From a virus: a stretch of DNA of 40,669 bases. The translations under genes were made by a program, and so were the position numbers. Position 1 is the first letter of the stretch. Each line of letters starts with the position of its first letter. Shown here one piece after another: positions 17,769 to 23,971 of this stretch. The notes beneath the pieces were generated by a model. The model saw nothing but the letters and a program-made list of their open reading frames with translations, ran no database searches and was not told the origin of the DNA. The stretch spans positions 1-40,669 of the IMG/VR virus record IMGVR_UViG_3300024431_000010; one strand, 5' to 3'.

Positions 17769-17783
17769 ATTCGGCACTATACT
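17755..17783 (+). promoter_or_regulatory. Candidate promoter for the 17810 gene, overlapping an antisense -10
   Basis: ATGACC (17755-17760), a 17-bp spacer and TATACT (17778-17783) resemble a sigma-70 promoter directed at the 17810 gene. The opposite strand of the same -10 reads TATAGT and points at the antisense microprotein gene, so the two could fire in opposite directions and exclude each other. Confidence 0.4.
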
Positions 17784-17809
17784 CGACCCGACCCCTTGAG
17801 GAGATCCCC

Positions 17810-18394
17810 ATGTCCCAGAACCTTCAGCTACAAAAGACCGTCAATATTCACGCGCGAAGGATCCGGCACCGGCGCCGCCTCCTCACCACCGACCCGCGAT
17901 TCCGATCCCGCCACGCCGGCATGGACAACTTCCTGACCCGCGAGGCGACCCGCGCCGACGCGGCGCCGCTCCGCCTGGTAGGCGAGGCGATCGCAGCCGC
18001 TGGTTCGGGTTATTTCGTCGGCGACCAGTTCAGTATCACCGGCGGCACCTTCACGGTCCCGGCGGTCGGTATGGTTTCGGCCGTGGGCGGATCCGGCGAC
18101 GTCACCGGCGCCAAGCTGGTCGAGCGCGGGGTCTATACGGTGGTCACGCCGCCGGCATCCCCGACGACTGTCATCCGCGCGAAAAACGGCGCCCCGACCC
18201 CGGGTACTGGCCTCACCATCAACGACGGCATCACCGTCTCGGTAACCGGCGTCACCGCTGCGGAGCTATTGGCCGCATTGCGTTCGCGCTTGAACCTGGC
18301 CGGCACGATACCGACGCGGAAGGCGGCGCGGGACTACCGTAACCGGGAAAACTCGTCCGACACATACGAGGACGCTGGCGTCCCGATCTCTTAG
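17810..18394 (+). CDS. Accessory protein with a G-x-G-Y-x-V-G beta domain
   Basis: 194 residues with SD GAGGAG 8 nt upstream. An Arg-rich N-terminus (residues 15-35) precedes a domain at about 60-140: A-G-S-G-Y-F-V-G-D-Q-F, I-T-G-G-T-F, then V-E-R-G-V-Y-T. The same pattern occurs near the N-terminus of the 7675-8994 tail protein. The C-terminus is basic and helical. It converges with the minus-strand gene downstream and the stop codons overlap by 4 bp. A virion-associated role is possible by domain sharing; otherwise unknown. Confidence 0.7.
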   Translation: MSQNLQLQKTVNIHARRIRHRRRLLTTDPRFRSRHAGMDNFLTREATRADAAPLRLVGEAIAAAGSGYFVGDQFSITGGTFTVPAVGMVSAVGGSGDVTGAKLVERGVYTVVTPPASPTTVIRAKNGAPTPGTGLTINDGITVSVTGVTAAELLAALRSRLNLAGTIPTRKAARDYRNRENSSDTYEDAGVPIS

Positions 18395-18876
18395 TCGCGG
18401 ACCTGCCGTAATATCCCGACGTCTTTGGCGCGCAGGGCCTCACGCATCTGACCGATGTTTGGGGCCCGTTCGGCTTGGCGGATCGCTTGGCATAGCCAAC
18501 GCAGATGCGAGGACTGGTATCCGGAGAGCCCGACCAGCACATGGCCAACGGTCACATCGGCGTGGACCGGAATATCCAGGCCGTGAACCCACTCCACAAA
18601 CTTCCGCGCGTCACCGATCTGAATAGTGCCGCTGGCGACGTTATGCGGTACGGGGTCCGGGCCCGGCGTCTCGCTGCCATATCGATTTCCAGGCGGCGCC
18701 CGGGTGTCCACGTAAGCGGGTCGGACCGGGCGGTCCAGCGTCATGCCGAGGTCCGCGGGGCTGTTGGCCTTCGGCTCGTCGTCAGCAAACATATCGTCAG
18801 ACCTGTCACCAATTGCCCGTCGCTCACGGGCCTTCCCGCCGTTTGGCCGGCGTGGAAGATCAGAATGGATTGTCAT
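18391..18876 (-). CDS. Hypothetical protein
   Basis: 161 residues, not recognised. The first 80 residues are polar, Pro/Arg/Asp-rich and probably disordered. The second half looks folded and helical (K-F-V-E-W-V-H-G-L, then V-G-H-V-L-V-G-L-S-G-Y, then L-C-Q-A-I-R-Q-A). It overlaps the upstream zinc-finger gene by 17 bp and is probably co-transcribed with it. Confidence 0.65.
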   Translation of the reverse strand: MTIHSDLPRRPNGGKARERRAIGDRSDDMFADDEPKANSPADLGMTLDRPVRPAYVDTRAPPGNRYGSETPGPDPVPHNVASGTIQIGDARKFVEWVHGLDIPVHADVTVGHVLVGLSGYQSSHLRWLCQAIRQAERAPNIGQMREALRAKDVGILRQVRD

Positions 18877-19144
18877 CGTCCCGGCCGTCCGTATTGAGGG
18901 GCTCGGGCGTATGTTTGGCGGCTGGCTTTGGGCTGGCCTCCCCGCTTGACCCCGCTCGGTAGCAGTCGCTGCAGACCTTCATCCACGGAGCCCCTTTGAA
19001 TTCTTTCTGGCACTGCTCGCACGTCTGGGGCAGTTCGCAGCGGTGGGGTTTCCCGGACCGGGGCTCGATCGGATACCAACCGCCTCCGTCCTTTTCCGCC
19101 CAATCTATCGGGGCCTGACAATCTCTGCAGTTGGATCGCGCCAT
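18860..19144 (-). CDS. Small zinc-ribbon-like protein
   Basis: 94 residues. Three C-x-x-C pairs, C-R-D-C (residues 6-9), C-E-Q-C near 42 and C-S-D-C near 58, plus R-C near 35 suggest one or two zinc sites. The start M-A-R-S-N was chosen because GGAG lies 6 nt upstream; an ATG 6 nt earlier would touch the SD. The C-terminal third is a polar tail. A regulatory or adaptor role is typical for such proteins but is not shown here. Confidence 0.72.
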   Translation of the reverse strand: MARSNCRDCQAPIDWAEKDGGGWYPIEPRSGKPHRCELPQTCEQCQKEFKGAPWMKVCSDCYRAGSSGEASPKPAAKHTPEPLNTDGRDDDNPF

Positions 19145-19177
19145 TATCATCTCCTCACGAGGTGTTTATGTATCAGT

Positions 19178-19183
19178 ATTCTA
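19178..19183 (-). promoter_or_regulatory. Candidate -10 box for the 19144-18391 gene pair
   Basis: On the minus strand TAGAAT (five of six consensus bases) is preceded by an A-rich AAAAAAGCGA. A start about 7 nt downstream would give a leader of roughly 27 nt with the GGAG SD. No convincing -35 is visible at 17 bp. Confidence 0.4.
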
Positions 19184-19521
19184 TCGCTTTTTTATGCCGG
19201 CGAGGCGAGTTCCGGGTGCAGCAAGGCCCGCGCCTGGAAAACCAATCGCGTCCCTCGCTGCTGCTATTCATGCTCGGCGTCGCGCCGTCCACGGTATGCA
19301 TCGCAGTGTCCGGCGTCCCGGGCGCTCCCTGCGCCCCTTGCTTCTAACCGCCCCGAGTCGCCGGATCAGGCCCTCCGAGGCGGCTGTGTTGCGCGTGAAG
19401 GCCGAACTGAGACAACTCCGTGCGGACCGATATGCCTTCAGGCGTCGGACGGGGGTTGCGGGAGGGAGCCGGGCGTGGTTCAATTCGTTGCCCGGGCGCC
19501 TCCTGCTAAGTTGAACGTCCG
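19184..19521. other. Non-coding, structured stretch; candidate ncRNA
   Basis: I see no convincing gene here: frames on both strands lack an SD and have Arg/Pro-rich shadow composition. It does hold structure. TGAAGGC and GCCTTCA flank a 31-nt loop (around 19397-19441). GCGGGAGGGAGCCGGGC (19458-19474) pairs with GCCCGGGCGCCTCCTGC (19490-19506) at 14 of 17 positions around a 15-nt loop containing GGTTCAATTC. The terminator follows 20 nt later. On the plus strand this could be a small structured RNA. Confidence 0.4.
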
Positions 19522-19557
19522 AAAAAAGGCCCCGCTGGATCTCGTCCGCGGGGCCTT
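19522..19557. terminator. Bidirectional rho-independent terminator
   Basis: AAGGCCCCGC (19526-19535) and GCGGGGCCTT (19548-19557) form a perfect 10-bp stem around a 12-nt loop. On the minus strand it ends in a run of six T (complement of 19522-19527), ideal for stopping the reverse cassette that ends at 19590. On the plus strand GCTTTTAT follows, so it probably works in both directions. Confidence 0.88.
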
Positions 19558-19589
19558 GCTTTTATACGCTCGGGCGGCGCCCGGCGCAA

Positions 19590-19790
19590 CTACTCCACGT
19601 TGACCGTTTTCATGCAGACCTGCAGGAGGTGATCGTAGTCCCCGGCCATCGCCTCCGTCGTGAAGGCTTCGACGCCGGCCTTGTCGACGCCCGCGCCCTT
19701 CAGGGCCCTTGTCACGGCCCCTATGATGGCGAAGGCGTTACCGTCCTCCCCGAGCAGGGAAACCGTGACGTCGTACAGTGGCGCGCTCAC
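19590..19790 (-). CDS. Small hypothetical protein, last gene of the reverse cassette
   Basis: 66 residues from a GTG start with GGAGG 5 nt upstream and a GTGA overlap with the preceding gene. The pattern is strand, N-A-F-A-I-I-G-A-V-T-R-A-L (helix), T-T-E-A-M-A-G-D-Y-D-H-L-L-Q-V-C-M (helix). It looks like a compact alpha/beta domain; no family is recognised. The strong terminator lies 33 nt downstream. Confidence 0.72.
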   Translation of the reverse strand: MSAPLYDVTVSLLGEDGNAFAIIGAVTRALKGAGVDKAGVEAFTTEAMAGDYDHLLQVCMKTVNVE

Positions 19791-20182
19791 GAGCCCCTCC
19801 GGTCGCACTCGACGTTCAGGGCCTTTTTGCGCCGGTCCCCGCATACGAGGTAGAGCTTCTCAAGAACCGCCCTGCCGGCCTGTGGGCCGCCCAGCTCCAT
19901 CTGGCGTTCGAAGTGGGCCCGTGCATGCTCAAGGGCCCGCTTCAGCTGGGAGCGGGCTACGAGGGGCTCCAGCGCCGCGATGGCGGCGTCGACGGGGTCC
20001 GTACCCGCCCTCCGGTTCATGGCCGCGCAGCGGCGCTTGACCGCCGGATGCCAGAGGTCGCTGATCTCCGCGCCCGGGGTGTAGTTCTCCTCGGCCCATT
20101 TTTCGAAGCCCGCGACGTCCGCCGGCGGGAGGTCCCGGAACATACTGTGCAGGGTGACCTCGTCCCGCTTGCGCCCGTTCAT
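19787..20182 (-). CDS. Hypothetical helical protein
   Basis: 131 residues starting M-N-G-R-K-R at an ATGA overlap with the upstream gene. Mostly helical: G-F-E-K-W-A-E-E-N-Y, then A-V-K-R-R-C-A-A-M-N, then a long A-L-E-H-A-R-A-H-F-E-R-Q helix. The basic, helical composition could suit a nucleic-acid or protein adaptor, but I recognise no family. Confidence 0.72.
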   Translation of the reverse strand: MNGRKRDEVTLHSMFRDLPPADVAGFEKWAEENYTPGAEISDLWHPAVKRRCAAMNRRAGTDPVDAAIAALEPLVARSQLKRALEHARAHFERQMELGGPQAGRAVLEKLYLVCGDRRKKALNVECDRRGS

Positions 20183-20622
20183 CGGTTCGCCTCCGGGTCC
20201 TGCAGCGCGGCGTCGTAGTTCGGATCCCCGGGCTCCGGCATCCCGTCCGCCTCCCGCTCGTAAAACTCGCGGGCGTCCTGCGAGTCGGCCAGCGTACCGC
20301 GGCTCGCGTGGCGCTCTATGGCCTCGGCGTCCGGTCGGTTCAGGCTGACCCGCTCCATCGGCGCGTCGCCGTCCAGCAGCGCCTGTTCCCGCGCGGCGTC
20401 GGCCCGATACCATTTCAGGCAGGCCGGGATATCAAAATCAAACTCGGTCGCCAGCCGGCGGAAGGCCAGATTGCAGTCCGTGATAGTGCCGGGCTTTTCC
20501 CAAAGCGCCCGGGCCTCGTCGACGGTGAGCATCACGTTCAGGCCGTCGAGCGGGCCCTCGCGGACCTCCTTCTCGATTCGGCCGTGGCGAGCGCCGTCCG
20601 ATACGTTAAAATGCACGATCAT
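20179..20622 (-). CDS. Hypothetical protein
   Basis: 147 residues with ATGA overlaps at both ends. N-terminal strands (M-I-V-H-F-N-V-S-D) are followed by a helical middle (F-R-R-L-A-T-E-F-D-F-D-I-P-A-C-L-K-W-Y) and a polar acidic tail ending P-E-A-N-R. Not recognised. Confidence 0.72.
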   Translation of the reverse strand: MIVHFNVSDGARHGRIEKEVREGPLDGLNVMLTVDEARALWEKPGTITDCNLAFRRLATEFDFDIPACLKWYRADAAREQALLDGDAPMERVSLNRPDAEAIERHASRGTLADSQDAREFYEREADGMPEPGDPNYDAALQDPEANR

Positions 20623-20837
20623 TTCTCGTCCTCCTCTATGGCGAGCCAGCCGCAGCCGTTGCCCTCCGCGTCGCATTGGACCCACACGTTGCGGGTCTTG
20701 CCGTCCTTGCACTTGACCTGAAAGCCGAACATCTCGCCGCCCCAATCGTCCGCGTCGCCGCTTCGGATTGGGTTGACGATTTTGCCGCCCATCAATATGC
20801 CCATCTCCTTCAGTTGAAACTCTGCATCGGTCGTCAT
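20619..20837 (-). CDS. Small hypothetical protein
   Basis: 72 residues with a strong SD, AGGAGG, 6 nt before the ATG. The C-terminal part is beta-like with Cys residues (F-G-F-Q-V-K-C-K-D-G-K-T-R-N-V-W-V-Q-C-D-A-E-G-N-G-C-G-W-L), which could bind a metal. It is acidic at the end. Not recognised. Confidence 0.72.
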   Translation of the reverse strand: MTTDAEFQLKEMGILMGGKIVNPIRSGDADDWGGEMFGFQVKCKDGKTRNVWVQCDAEGNGCGWLAIEEDEK

Positions 20838-20859
20838 GTCGTCCTCCTGCTATGTGCCG

Positions 20860-20881
20860 CCCGGCCCGTTGGCCGGCCGGG
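20860..20881 (-). other. GC-rich hairpin inside the reverse cassette
   Basis: CCCGGCC (20860-20866) and GGCCGGG (20875-20881) flank 8 nt in the only sizeable gap of the cassette (20838-20884), between the 20885 stop and the SD of the next gene. No U-run follows in either direction. It may be an RNA-processing or attenuation point that sets apart the four downstream genes. Confidence 0.4.
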
Positions 20882-20884
20882 TAT

Positions 20885-21121
20885 TCAGTCGTTCAGTACG
20901 GTGAGCCAGAGGCAGCCGAAAAGCTGCCGGTACGTTACCGACACGCATTCGCCGCCGACGATCGTGGCGCGGATGCGTTCAAAGTTGTGGCCGTTGCCCA
21001 TGTCGGTCGTGAGGCTGTTCGGCCACTCGCCGGGTTTAAAGCCGAGGGTGCTGGCCTCGCCCGTAAACGTGTGCGGGCTCTCTTCGGTAAGGTCGTCGCT
21101 ATCTATATCTCGTTGGTTCAT
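20885..21121 (-). CDS. Small hypothetical protein
   Basis: 78 residues, start M-N-Q-R-D chosen for its AGGAGG SD and ATGA overlap. The acidic N-terminus leads into a beta-rich part: I-R-A-T-I-V-G-G-E-C-V-S-V-T-Y-R-Q-L-F-G-C-L-W-L-T-V. Not recognised. Confidence 0.7.
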   Translation of the reverse strand: MNQRDIDSDDLTEESPHTFTGEASTLGFKPGEWPNSLTTDMGNGHNFERIRATIVGGECVSVTYRQLFGCLWLTVLND

Positions 21122-21348
21122 GCCGTCCTCCTGTTGCGCCGGATCCACCGGCGTAGTTTTGCAAGCCCGGCCAGCTCCTTCGCCAGCCGGCTTACCTCAT
21201 CGTCGCTCCAGCGGTCCAATTGGATCAGGGCCTCCGTCACGTTTTTGAATGTTTCCGAGCCGCGGACGCCGCCGTAGTCGACCCGGACATTCCAGCTTTT
21301 CGCTTCGGAGATTTCCAGGCGGACCTCGCCGAAGCTCACGCCGCTCAC
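21118..21348 (-). CDS. Small hypothetical protein
   Basis: 76 residues from GTG (GTGA overlap, GGAGG 7 nt upstream). N-terminal strands (V-R-L-E-I-S, W-N-V-R-V-D-Y-G) are followed by helices (N-V-T-E-A-L-I-Q-L-D-R-W, V-S-R-L-A-K-E-L-A-G-L) and a very basic tail. It could bind nucleic acid; this is a guess from charge only. Confidence 0.7.
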   Translation of the reverse strand: MSGVSFGEVRLEISEAKSWNVRVDYGGVRGSETFKNVTEALIQLDRWSDDEVSRLAKELAGLAKLRRWIRRNRRTA

Positions 21349-21689
21349 GCGCCCGCCTCCAGCGCGGTGTACTCCGTCATGGCGTCGAGGTGGCAGCAGC
21401 CGCCCACGAGGACGTTGCGCCGCCTGATCGTCGGGTCGACGATGCTGCGCTCCTTCATGAAGGCCAGCGCCACGAACACGTTGGTCGAGGGCTGCCCGGT
21501 CTGATGGACCAGCTCCTCGCCGGTGAAGTCCTCGCCGTCCAGATCGTCTATGGCGTGGGCCACGTCCTCGAATACGTCCCGCGGGCACGTGTGGGTGTAA
21601 GGGGAGCCGCGGCCCGGGATCACGTCCCGGACCAGCAGGTCGTACTCGACGCGCCAGCTCTCTTCTCGGTTGAGGTATCGGTTGGTCAT
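21345..21689 (-). CDS. Hypothetical protein with a possible helix-turn-helix
   Basis: 114 residues, start M-T-N-R-Y with AGGAG 6 nt upstream. The centre reads F-T-G-E-E-L-V-H-Q-T-G-Q-P-S-T-N-V-F-V-A-L-A-F-M-K-E-R, the shape of a winged helix-turn-helix (helix, turn, recognition helix). It is followed by R-R-R-N-V-L-V-G and a C-C pair. A regulator is plausible but not proven. Confidence 0.68.
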   Translation of the reverse strand: MTNRYLNREESWRVEYDLLVRDVIPGRGSPYTHTCPRDVFEDVAHAIDDLDGEDFTGEELVHQTGQPSTNVFVALAFMKERSIVDPTIRRRNVLVGGCCHLDAMTEYTALEAGA

Positions 21690-21691
21690 AG

Positions 21692-21973
21692 CTATCTCCT
21701 GTCCGTATTCAGATCCGGGTGCATCCCCGGGGTCCAGTCGCCGACGAAATAGTCGAGGACCGTGTCCTCCTCCCATTCGATGCGGAGGTTGCCGTAGTGC
21801 CAGCCGCACTCAGCCGGCTCGAAGCCGTCGGTTGCCGTAAAGAGCGCCTCGCAGGGCACTACCCACTCGCGGGTGCCGTCCTCGTAGTGCATCTCGTCCC
21901 ACGCGATGTTTTGAATATCGGCGCGGGCCTTTGCTATCTCGGCCCGAATGGCCTCTGGTAGTTCTTGGCTCAT
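21692..21973 (-). CDS. Small acidic hypothetical protein
   Basis: 93 residues overlapping the upstream gene by ATGA, with a GGAG SD inside that gene. A helical N-terminus (A-I-R-A-E-I-A-K-A-R-A-D-I) is followed by an acidic, Trp-rich beta part (E-W-V-V-P-C, E-C-G-W-H-Y-G-N-L-R-I-E-W). Not recognised. Small acidic proteins in early phage operons can mimic DNA; nothing here tests that. Confidence 0.7.
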   Translation of the reverse strand: MSQELPEAIRAEIAKARADIQNIAWDEMHYEDGTREWVVPCEALFTATDGFEPAECGWHYGNLRIEWEEDTVLDYFVGDWTPGMHPDLNTDRR

Positions 21974-22698
21974 GATTTCTCTCCGTGGTCAGGGGCGGCC
22001 CGGGCGGCGAGCATCAGCCCGCAGTCCATCATCTCCTCGGTGGTGGCCTTCAGGGCGTAGTCCGTGAAATGCTCCCATGCGGCCGGTTTCAAATACCGCT
22101 CAAGGGCGGCGCAGAATCTATTCTCGGCGTTCATTTGCCGTTCGCTGCCCCACTCGTCCTCGTTGAGCGGCCGGCCGTCCTTCGCCAGTTCGCGCAGGCG
22201 TTCGATCGTCGGCATCAGATGCTCCGCGACCGAGACCAGTATCAGGTCGAAGTCGTTGGTGCCGAAGTCGGTCATCAGGCCGTCCGGGCAGGTAAGGCCG
22301 AAGCGCTCCAGCGTCTCGTCCTCGCGGTCGCTGGCCTTGAAGGCGTCGATATAGACGCGCAGGCCCTCGGCCTTCTCGTCGCCGTCCGGGTAGAAGGCGA
22401 AGCTGGGAGCGGTATCGTTGCCCCAGCTCGTGTCTACCAGCCCGAGGGCGGTGAGTTTGTCGACGTGCCCCTGCTCGATATGGTGCGTCGGGCCGAAGCC
22501 GCTCGGGGCGTATGCCCGGAACACATTCAGGTCGACCCAGAGTGCGATCGCCTCGGTCATGGCGGCGTCCAGCGCGAAGGTAGCGTCGGGCGGAAAGTCG
22601 CCGCTACTATCGTCCGGGAAGTACCGCGCGACCTCATCCCAGAATGCCAGCTGGGCCTTTTCCATTACGTTGTCGAGTTTATCGGTGTCCATTTTCAT
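21970..22698 (-). CDS. Hypothetical acidic protein, largest gene of the reverse cassette
   Basis: 242 residues. Two candidate starts: ATG at 22698 (ATGA overlap) or ATG at 22692, which is better placed after GAGG. Helical, acidic segments (A-F-W-D-E-V-A-R-Y-F-P-D-D, A-M-T-E-A-I-A-L-W-V-D-L-N) surround a middle with L-G-L-V-D-T-S-W-G-N-D-T and a C-terminal helical region with D-C-G-L-M-L-A-A-R-A. The first 60 residues resemble short uncharacterised proteins of other phages. Function unknown. Confidence 0.7.
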   Translation of the reverse strand: MKMDTDKLDNVMEKAQLAFWDEVARYFPDDSSGDFPPDATFALDAAMTEAIALWVDLNVFRAYAPSGFGPTHHIEQGHVDKLTALGLVDTSWGNDTAPSFAFYPDGDEKAEGLRVYIDAFKASDREDETLERFGLTCPDGLMTDFGTNDFDLILVSVAEHLMPTIERLRELAKDGRPLNEDEWGSERQMNAENRFCAALERYLKPAAWEHFTDYALKATTEEMMDCGLMLAARAAPDHGEKS

Positions 22699-23159
22699 TC
22701 CTCCATCTTCTGGTGAATCCAGCTAACCAGCGCGTCGCTTTTGATTTGCGTCACACCGCGGCTGTCCTTTTTGAAGCCTCGCGGCCGGGCGGCGGCGAAG
22801 TCGTCTGCGTTCGCGCCGAGGGCGTAAGCCGCCTTGCGCAATTGAACCGTGCTGACCGTGTCGCGGTCGCAGCAAAGGGACCGGACGCAATCCAGCGTAT
22901 CCGCGTCGGCCTTGTCTATCTCATGCTGGGTATCGCTCATCACGGTGTAGAAAGCCTCGACCTCGTTCTCGTTGTACAGAGCGGCGTGGTTGAAGCGGGC
23001 CTGCGTATCGGCCATCTTTTTGATCAGGTCGTCCAGCTCGGTGATGTGGCCCCAAGTGGGGTCGCCGGCTGTCATATCCTTGATCAGGGCTGGCATTTTG
23101 GTAGCCAGTGCGAGGGCCATCTTTCGGGCCTGGGTGTACTCTCGATCGAAGTTTGCCAT
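22695..23159 (-). CDS. Hypothetical helical protein, first gene of the reverse cassette
   Basis: 154 residues, start M-A-N-F-D-R-E-Y chosen for AAGGAGG upstream (an earlier in-frame ATG overlaps that SD). It is helical throughout (A-R-K-M-A-L-A-L-A-T-K-M-P-A-L-I, H-I-T-E-L-D-D-L-I-K-K-M-A). Residues about 115-154 (L-R-K-A-A-Y-A-L-G-A-N-A-D-D-F, then S-D-A-L-V-S-W-I-H-Q-K-M) recall a small DNA-binding helical fold. It is transcribed from the divergent region shared with the Cro-like gene. Confidence 0.7.
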   Translation of the reverse strand: MANFDREYTQARKMALALATKMPALIKDMTAGDPTWGHITELDDLIKKMADTQARFNHAALYNENEVEAFYTVMSDTQHEIDKADADTLDCVRSLCCDRDTVSTVQLRKAAYALGANADDFAAARPRGFKKDSRGVTQIKSDALVSWIHQKMEE

Positions 23160-23185
23160 TTCGTCCTCCTTATACATGAGGCCCT

Positions 23186-23194
23186 AATGTAGCG
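23186..23194 (-). promoter_or_regulatory. Candidate promoter element for the reverse cassette
   Basis: On the minus strand CGCTACATT lies 27 nt before the first gene of the cassette. It matches the TGCTACRTT-like element at 23277, 25239 and 30863 on the plus strand. TACATT would be the -10; no clear -35 is visible. Confidence 0.4.
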
Positions 23195-23216
23195 TGTCGC
23201 GCCACGGTAGGCCAGT

Positions 23217-23253
23217 GAATCAGGGCCGAAATGGGACCTATTTCCGCCGATTC
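23217..23253. promoter_or_regulatory. Candidate operator (inverted repeat) between divergent genes
   Basis: GAATC...GAAAT (23217-23232) and ATTTC...GATTC (23240-23253) are imperfect mirror arms of about 15 bp with a 7-bp centre, midway between the reverse cassette and the Cro-like regulator. This suits a dimeric helix-turn-helix repressor, possibly the adjacent 23320 product. Confidence 0.45.
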
Positions 23254-23276
23254 AGCCTTTAATCTGTGGCGCCGGG

Positions 23277-23285
23277 TGCTACGCT
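23277..23285 (+). promoter_or_regulatory. Candidate promoter element for the Cro-like gene
   Basis: TGCTACGCT, with the TG of an extended -10, lies 35 bp upstream of the regulator's ATG. It is one of four similar elements in intergenic regions. Confidence 0.35.
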
Positions 23286-23319
23286 GGCCCGGTACGCCTA
23301 CAACGGAGGATTTGACCTA

Positions 23320-23547
23320 ATGGAAACCACCATTTCGCTACGAGAGGCCCGGCGCCAGTCGGGCAAAACGGCGGTCGAGATCGCCTCATCGGCCGGCCTG
23401 GACCGGGGCACGCTGTACCGGATCGAGTCCGGGCGGCAGTTGCCGAAGCGGGAAACCGCCCGCCGCCTGTTTCAGATATTCAAAGGCCGCGTGGCCCTGG
23501 CCACGATCTACGACCCGGAATTTGCCCGCAAGGTAGCCGCGGCATGA
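23320..23547 (+). CDS. Cro/Xre-type helix-turn-helix regulator
   Basis: 75 residues, start M-E-T-T-I-S-L. The helix-turn-helix is clear: A-R-R-Q-S-G-K-T-A-V-E-I-A-S-S-A-G-L-D-R-G-T-L-Y-R-I-E-S-G-R, followed by P-K-R-E-T-A-R-R-L-F-Q-I-F. The length is that of a single HTH_XRE domain without a protease or oligomerisation part, like Cro. GGAGG lies upstream. It is divergent to the reverse cassette and next to an inverted repeat, so it probably controls the early switch. It overlaps the next gene by ATGA. Confidence 0.85.
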   Translation: METTISLREARRQSGKTAVEIASSAGLDRGTLYRIESGRQLPKRETARRLFQIFKGRVALATIYDPEFARKVAAA

Positions 23548-23855
23548 GGGTCATAAGGATCGGGCGCGGCAAGCGCTGGCGCGTATACCCGAGCGGCGAC
23601 ACCACCGTCGCGGAGCTGACCGGCGCCCTTGAGGCGTTCCCTGTAGTCTGCGTCGTGGACGAGGACGGGGCCGTCTGCCTGCAGATGATTGGCGACCGGG
23701 ACGATGGCCGGCCCTCGCTGGAGGAGCTGGCTGCGGCGCTCTGGGGCCCGGACAATACGGCCACGCTGATCAACGAGTCGGGCGTGTTTCCGAAGCTGGA
23801 GATCGACACCAGCCGGCCCGATCTGGAAGTCGGCGAGATCAAATGGAAGGATTAG
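23544..23855 (+). CDS. Hypothetical protein coupled to the regulator
   Basis: 103 residues, ATGA overlap with the regulator. N-terminal strands (R-V-I-R-I-G-R-G-K-R-W-R-V-Y-P) lead to V-V-C-V-V-D-E-D-G-A-V-C-L-Q-M-I-G-D, then an acidic C-terminal half. Not recognised. Its coupling suggests a role linked to the regulator, perhaps a modulator (guess). Confidence 0.68.
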   Translation: MRVIRIGRGKRWRVYPSGDTTVAELTGALEAFPVVCVVDEDGAVCLQMIGDRDDGRPSLEELAAALWGPDNTATLINESGVFPKLEIDTSRPDLEVGEIKWKD

Positions 23856-23886
23856 TTTTGGCGGCTGGCGACCAATAACGCGCTCA

Positions 23887-23956
23887 CCCGGCGTGAGGCC
23901 GGGATGACCCGAGTTTGGCGTTTGGCCGCCGTTTTACCAACGGCCCGTGAGGGGCC
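23887..23956 (+). other. Leader with three hairpins, two sharing a GTGAG loop
   Basis: Hairpin 1: CCCGGC-GTGAG-GCCGGG (23887-23903). Hairpin 2: GCCGTT-TTACC-AACGGC (23928-23944). Hairpin 3: GGCCC-GTGAG-GGGCC (23942-23956). Hairpins 2 and 3 share bases and exclude each other. The SD AGGAGG (23959-23964) of the next gene follows 2 nt after hairpin 3. This looks like a post-transcriptional control leader; there is no U-run. Confidence 0.45.
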
Positions 23957-23971
23957 ATAGGAGGACGACCC

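Noticed and set aside
19458-19506. Possible tRNA because of GGTTCAATTC in a loop
   Set aside because: The 5 bases on each side do not pair as a T-stem, and no anticodon arm or acceptor end can be built around it.
19131-19514. Plus-strand frames of 61 to 186 codons in the 19.1-19.6 kb gap
   Set aside because: Composition is Arg/Pro/Ala-rich without folded pattern, starts lack a good SD, and the frames run through hairpins and the terminator.
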